Shown: piece by piece, positions 60,475 through 64,000 of the stretch | Layout of the letters: the number at the start of each line of letters is the position of its first letter | Position numbering within the stretch: the stretch's first letter is position 1 | Origin: Thioalbus denitrificans | GTDB lineage: Bacteria > Pseudomonadota > Gammaproteobacteria > DSM-26407 | Assembly: GCF_003337735.1 (NCBI RefSeq) | Contig: NZ_QPJY01000001.1 | Span: 784,175-848,174 of the forward strand | Direction of reading: 5' to 3' | Length of the DNA: 64,000 nucleotides | The notes under the pieces: model-generated | Told to the model about the DNA's origin: nothing | What the model saw: the letters and a program-made list of their open reading frames with translations, nothing else | Databases searched by the model: none | Position numbers and translations under genes: made by a program

Positions 60475-61911
60475 ATGGCCATGCAGCCTCCGCGAATCCT
60501 GTTGGTGGACGACTCGGCGACCGATCGGGAGCTTGCGGGACTCGTGCTTGCGCGGGAGCTGCCGGGCGCCGAGATTCTCGCGGTCGGGGACGCCATGTCC
60601 TTCGCCGAGCGCCTGGCCCGGGGTGGATTCGATGCCGCCGTCACCGAGCGCCGCCTGGCCTGGAGCGACGGCCTGCAGGTGGCGGCGACCATTCGCCGGG
60701 TCTATCCCGGTTGCCCGATTCTCCTGTTCTCATCCGCCCAGGATGCGCTGCTGGAAGGTCAGCGCGCGGGTCTCGATGATGTCCTGCCGAAAGACAGCTC
60801 CGGCTACCTGCGCCTGCCGGGTGCCCTGCAGCGCTGCCTGGAGCGGCGCGGCGACACCGGTTCCGCCGAAGTCCTGCTCGGCAGCCTGCCGGTCGGCGTT
60901 GTGGCCCTCGATCATGATGGAAACATCCTGCGGACCAACCCGGAGGCGGTGCGCCTGCTGGGTGCCGACAACAGCGAAGCCCTGGTGGGCGACGACCTGG
61001 GGCTGCGCCTCGACCCGGCCGTACGCGACACGTTGTCCAGGGCGCTGGCGGGAGACGGTGTCCTGCGGGGCGAGGAGGTGCGACTGCAGCGCCTGGATGG
61101 TGGAATGGGGTGGGCACGCCTGGGTCTCAGCCCCCTGCCGGGCCAGCGCGGACAATACCAGGCAACGCTCGAGGACATCGGCAGCTACAAGCGCCGGGAG
61201 CAGGAACTGGCGCGGGAGACCTCCGAACTGGGGCGGGCGAACACCGAGCTCGAGCGCTTCGCCTACGTGGCCTCCCACGATCTCCAGCAACCCCTCGGGC
61301 TCATCACCCGCTATGCGAGACTGTTCCTGGAGCGTTTCGGAGCGGGGCTGGAGGAAGAGGGACAGCGCTACCTTGAGCACGTCCTGGACAGCGGTTCCCG
61401 GCTCCAGGAACTGGTGGACGACCTGTTGGCCTATGCCCGGATCGGCACCCAGGGACGACCCTTCGAGCCGGTGGATTTCGGCGCGGCCGTGGATGAGGCG
61501 GCGGCCAACCTGGAGGCGGAGATCACCGCCGATGATGCGGGTTTCAGCCGTGACGAGCTGCCCACGCTCAAGGCCGACCGGGGCCAGGTCGTGCAGCTGT
61601 TCCAGAATCTCATCGGCAATGCCTTGAAGTTCCGATCAAGCGAACCGCTCCGGATCCGGATCAGCGCCGATCGCCAGGGGGATGATTGGCGTTTCGCCAT
61701 TCAGGACAACGGCATCGGTATCGAGGCGGAGCATGGCGAACGGATCTTCGGCATGTTCCAGCGCCTGCATACCGGCGAGGAGTACCCCGGCACCGGCATC
61801 GGGCTGGCCATCTGCAAGAGTATCGTGGAACGGCATGGAGGCCGCATCTGGGTGGAGTCGCGTCCGGGCGCGGGCTCCACGTTCTACTTCACCATCCCGG
61901 CGCAGGCGTGA
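60475..61911 (+). CDS. Sensor histidine kinase with N-terminal pseudo-receiver and PAS
   Basis: A 478-residue protein. Residues 7-125 are a receiver-like domain (ILLVDDSATDREL, FSSAQDALLEGQRAGLDDVLPKDS). The phosphoacceptor Asp is replaced by Glu58 (AAVTERRLAWSDG), so it probably cannot be phosphorylated normally. A PAS domain (about 135-240) precedes HisKA with His268 in FAYVASHDLQQPLGLITRYARLFL. The HATPase follows: NLIGNALKFR, DNGIGI, GTGIGLAICKSIVERHGG. The ASHDLQQP box is typical of bacteriophytochrome-type kinases. It is followed 18 bases later by the GGDEF/EAL gene. Confidence 0.92.
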   Translation: MAMQPPRILLVDDSATDRELAGLVLARELPGAEILAVGDAMSFAERLARGGFDAAVTERRLAWSDGLQVAATIRRVYPGCPILLFSSAQDALLEGQRAGLDDVLPKDSSGYLRLPGALQRCLERRGDTGSAEVLLGSLPVGVVALDHDGNILRTNPEAVRLLGADNSEALVGDDLGLRLDPAVRDTLSRALAGDGVLRGEEVRLQRLDGGMGWARLGLSPLPGQRGQYQATLEDIGSYKRREQELARETSELGRANTELERFAYVASHDLQQPLGLITRYARLFLERFGAGLEEEGQRYLEHVLDSGSRLQELVDDLLAYARIGTQGRPFEPVDFGAAVDEAAANLEAEITADDAGFSRDELPTLKADRGQVVQLFQNLIGNALKFRSSEPLRIRISADRQGDDWRFAIQDNGIGIEAEHGERIFGMFQRLHTGEEYPGTGIGLAICKSIVERHGGRIWVESRPGAGSTFYFTIPAQA

Positions 61912-61929
61912 CCGTGGGGAGGCGATTGC

Positions 61930-64000
61930 ATGGGTGAGTTCGAGGGCAAACGATTGCATCTGTTGCTCGTCGAGGACCAGCCGGCGGAGGTGGAGCTGAT
62001 CGAGGCCATGCTCGCCGGCCACCGCGACCCCGAGTTCCACATCGAGCATCACGACAATCTGGCGGGGGGGCTGAAGCGGCTGCGCAGCGGCGGCATCGAC
62101 CTGGTGCTGCTGGACCTCTGCCTGCCCGACAGTGCCGGGCTGGAGACCTTCCAGCGGCTGCATACCCAGGCGTCCTCGGTGCCGATCATCCTGATGACCA
62201 ACCTGGACGACGAGGATCTGGCCGCCCGCGCCGTTCGCGAAGGCGCCCAGGACTACCTCATCAAGCGCCGGGTGGATACCGGTCTGCTGGTCCGCTCCAT
62301 CCGCTATGCCCTGGAGCGCCAGCTCTCCGAGGAGGCGCTGCGGCAGAGCGAGGAGCGCTACGCGCTGGCGGTGCGCGGCGCCAACGACGGTGTCTGGGAC
62401 TGGAACATGATCACCGACGAGGTCTACTACTCGCCGCGCTGGAAGGCCATCCTCGGCCATGCCGAGACCGATATCGGCAGCCGCCCGGACGAATGGCTCA
62501 CCCGCATCCACCACGACGATTTCCAGGATTTCAACCATGCCCTCCAGGCCCACCTGACCGGAGAGACCGAGCAGTTCGCCCACGAATACCGGCTGCGGCA
62601 CCAGGCCGGGCACTTCATCTGGGTTCTCAGCCGGGGCCTCGCGGTCCGCAACATCCACGGCGAGCTGCAGCGCATGGCCGGGTCGCTGACCGACATCACC
62701 GCGCGCAAGGCGGCGGAGGAACAGCTGATCCACGATGCGCTGCATGACGCACTGACCGGCCTGCCCAACCGGGCCCTGCTGCTCGATCGCCTGGATCAGG
62801 CGCTGAAACAGCTGCGCAGCCGCGGCAACAGCGGTTTCGCCGTCCTGTTCCTGGACCTGGATCGGTTCAAGAACGTCAACGACAGCCTGGGGCACAACGT
62901 CGGCGACCAGCTGCTGGTGGAGTTCGCGCAGCGACTCAGCGCCCTGCTGCGGCCGGGCGACACGGTGGCACGGCTCGGGGGCGACGAATTCGCCCTGCTC
63001 ATCTCCGACATCGAACATATCGGACAGGTCACCGCGGTGGCGAAACGCATCCTGGAGCTGTCCCGTGACCGGTTCCAGATCGCCGGCCACGAGGTCTTCA
63101 CCACGGCCAGCGTCGGCATCGCCATGGGTTCCCGTGTCTACCAGGGGCCGGAGGAGATCCTGCGCGATGCCGATATCGCCATGTACCGGGCCAAGGGCGC
63201 GGGCAAGGCCCGCTACGAGGTCTTCGATCGCCAGATGCACCAGCGGGTGGTGGAGCTGCTGCGCCTGGAGACCGACCTGCGCCGGGCGGTGGAGCGGGGC
63301 GAGTTCGCCATGCACTACCAGCCCATCGTCTCGCTGGACGAGGGCAAACTGGTGGGTTTCGAGGGGCTGATCCGCTGGCACCACCCCCTCCGGGGCATGG
63401 TGGGCCCGGAGTCATTCATCCCCGCCGCCGAGGAGACCGGGCTGATAGTTCCCATGGGCTGGTGGACCATCCGGGAGACCTGCCGCCAGACCCGGCAGTG
63501 GCAGCGCGAGTTTCCCAACCGCGCGCCGCTGAGCATCAGCGTCAACGTCTCCGGACGCCTGTTCAAGCAACCGGACATGGTGACGCGACTGGAGCGGATC
63601 CTGGACGAAACCGGGCTCTCCCCCGACTCGCTGCGGATCGAGATCACCGAGAGCGTGCTGCTGGATCATGCCGAGGAGGCGATGGAGAAGCTCTCGGGCC
63701 TGCGCAACCTGGGCGTGGGTCTGCACGTGGACGATTTCGGCACCGGCTACTCCTCCCTGAGCTACCTGCAGAAGTTCGCCTACGACTCGCTGAAGATCGA
63801 CCGCAGCTTTGTCAGCGATATCGAGCAGACCAAGGGTTCCGGCGCCATCGTGCAGACCATCATCGCCCTGGGGCAGATGCTGGGCATGAATATCATCGCC
63901 GAGGGTGTGGAAACGCCGGTGCAGCTCAGGCGGCTGCAGGAGCTGCAGTGTCCCCAGGTGCAGGGCTTCTGGTTCTCACGCCCCCTGGATGCCGCCGGTG
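61930..64000 (+). CDS. Response regulator with PAS, GGDEF and EAL domains, 3' end cut by window
   Basis: At least 690 residues; the gene runs off the right edge. In order: a receiver domain (LLLVEDQPAEVELIEAM; phosphoacceptor in LVLLDLCLPDSAG; MTNLDDEDL; LIKRR), a PAS/PAC (about 142-265), a GGDEF domain with intact RLGGDEF (350-354), and an EAL domain. The EAL motif reads E478-G-L. The remaining phosphodiesterase residues seen are present (SVNVSG, EITES, VDDFGTGYSSL, KIDRSFV, AEGVET). It is likely able to make and/or degrade c-di-GMP under control of the upstream kinase. Confidence 0.93.
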   Translation, partial: MGEFEGKRLHLLLVEDQPAEVELIEAMLAGHRDPEFHIEHHDNLAGGLKRLRSGGIDLVLLDLCLPDSAGLETFQRLHTQASSVPIILMTNLDDEDLAARAVREGAQDYLIKRRVDTGLLVRSIRYALERQLSEEALRQSEERYALAVRGANDGVWDWNMITDEVYYSPRWKAILGHAETDIGSRPDEWLTRIHHDDFQDFNHALQAHLTGETEQFAHEYRLRHQAGHFIWVLSRGLAVRNIHGELQRMAGSLTDITARKAAEEQLIHDALHDALTGLPNRALLLDRLDQALKQLRSRGNSGFAVLFLDLDRFKNVNDSLGHNVGDQLLVEFAQRLSALLRPGDTVARLGGDEFALLISDIEHIGQVTAVAKRILELSRDRFQIAGHEVFTTASVGIAMGSRVYQGPEEILRDADIAMYRAKGAGKARYEVFDRQMHQRVVELLRLETDLRRAVERGEFAMHYQPIVSLDEGKLVGFEGLIRWHHPLRGMVGPESFIPAAEETGLIVPMGWWTIRETCRQTRQWQREFPNRAPLSISVNVSGRLFKQPDMVTRLERILDETGLSPDSLRIEITESVLLDHAEEAMEKLSGLRNLGVGLHVDDFGTGYSSLSYLQKFAYDSLKIDRSFVSDIEQTKGSGAIVQTIIALGQMLGMNIIAEGVETPVQLRRLQELQCPQVQGFWFSRPLDAAG

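Overview
The window looks like a chromosomal segment of a high-GC gammaproteobacterium, most likely of the Chromatiales/Ectothiorhodospiraceae type. This is an inference from the homodimeric AceE with a lipoyl-domain-bearing E3, type IVa pilin, btuB/tonB under a B12 riboswitch, DUF1631, the YajG-like lipoprotein and the very GC-rich core genes; no marker gene settles the taxon. No phage, plasmid, insertion sequence with a transposase, or CRISPR array was seen.

Layout. 1-12.5 kb is a surface-glycan island with clearly lower GC than the rest. A forward block encodes a WbqC-like protein, a DegT-type aminotransferase, a sulfotransferase, a flippase, a glycosyltransferase (GT) and a methyltransferase. 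It converges stop-to-stop on a reverse block of a GT2, an epimerase, a GT4, a DPM1-like GT2 and a large GT-C-like/TPR membrane protein that lies next to the type IV pilin gene. 13.3-14.3 kb has a Fur-family regulator and tRNA-Thr(CGU). 14.6-31.4 kb is housekeeping: an MBL hydrolase, an NfeD/slipin pair, a CbiM-like permease, nadC, an FKBP, a DUF1538-DUF1538-PII-CBS operon, DUF1631, a KefB-type antiporter, an EgtB-like protein, and a thioredoxin/AmpD/phosphatase/thioredoxin operon. 31.8-38.3 kb is the pyruvate dehydrogenase operon aceE-aceF-lpdA, split by an inverted-repeat element that carries a four-helix-bundle gene. 39.7-51.5 kb is a cobalamin region: adenosyltransferase, cobU-cobT-cobC-cobS-cbiB-cobD, cobQ, btuF, tonB, and btuB behind a cobalamin riboswitch. 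51.9-53 kb holds a rhodanese and a DsbA-like protein. 53.2-59 kb holds two tiny Gly/Leu-rich peptides followed by a TolC-HlyD-MacB-type export operon. 59.4-64 kb ends with a small hypothetical, a glutaredoxin, and a two-gene signalling unit (histidine kinase, then a GGDEF/EAL protein cut by the window end).

Two things stand out. First, the intergenic spaces carry a family of modular, nested inverted-repeat elements (about 90-330 bp). Their arms are built from short iterated words, and the two arms of one copy share private variants, as expected for paired hairpins. One related element, in the pdh operon, holds a gene for a four-helix-bundle (TIGR02436/S23-like) protein between heptamer-repeat arms. 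Second, two short ORFs (39 and 41 codons), one with a near-perfect Shine-Dalgarno, sit behind a good sigma70-type promoter and directly upstream of a complete MacAB-TolC-like exporter operon.

All functions are read from sequence motifs and family knowledge; no database search was run.
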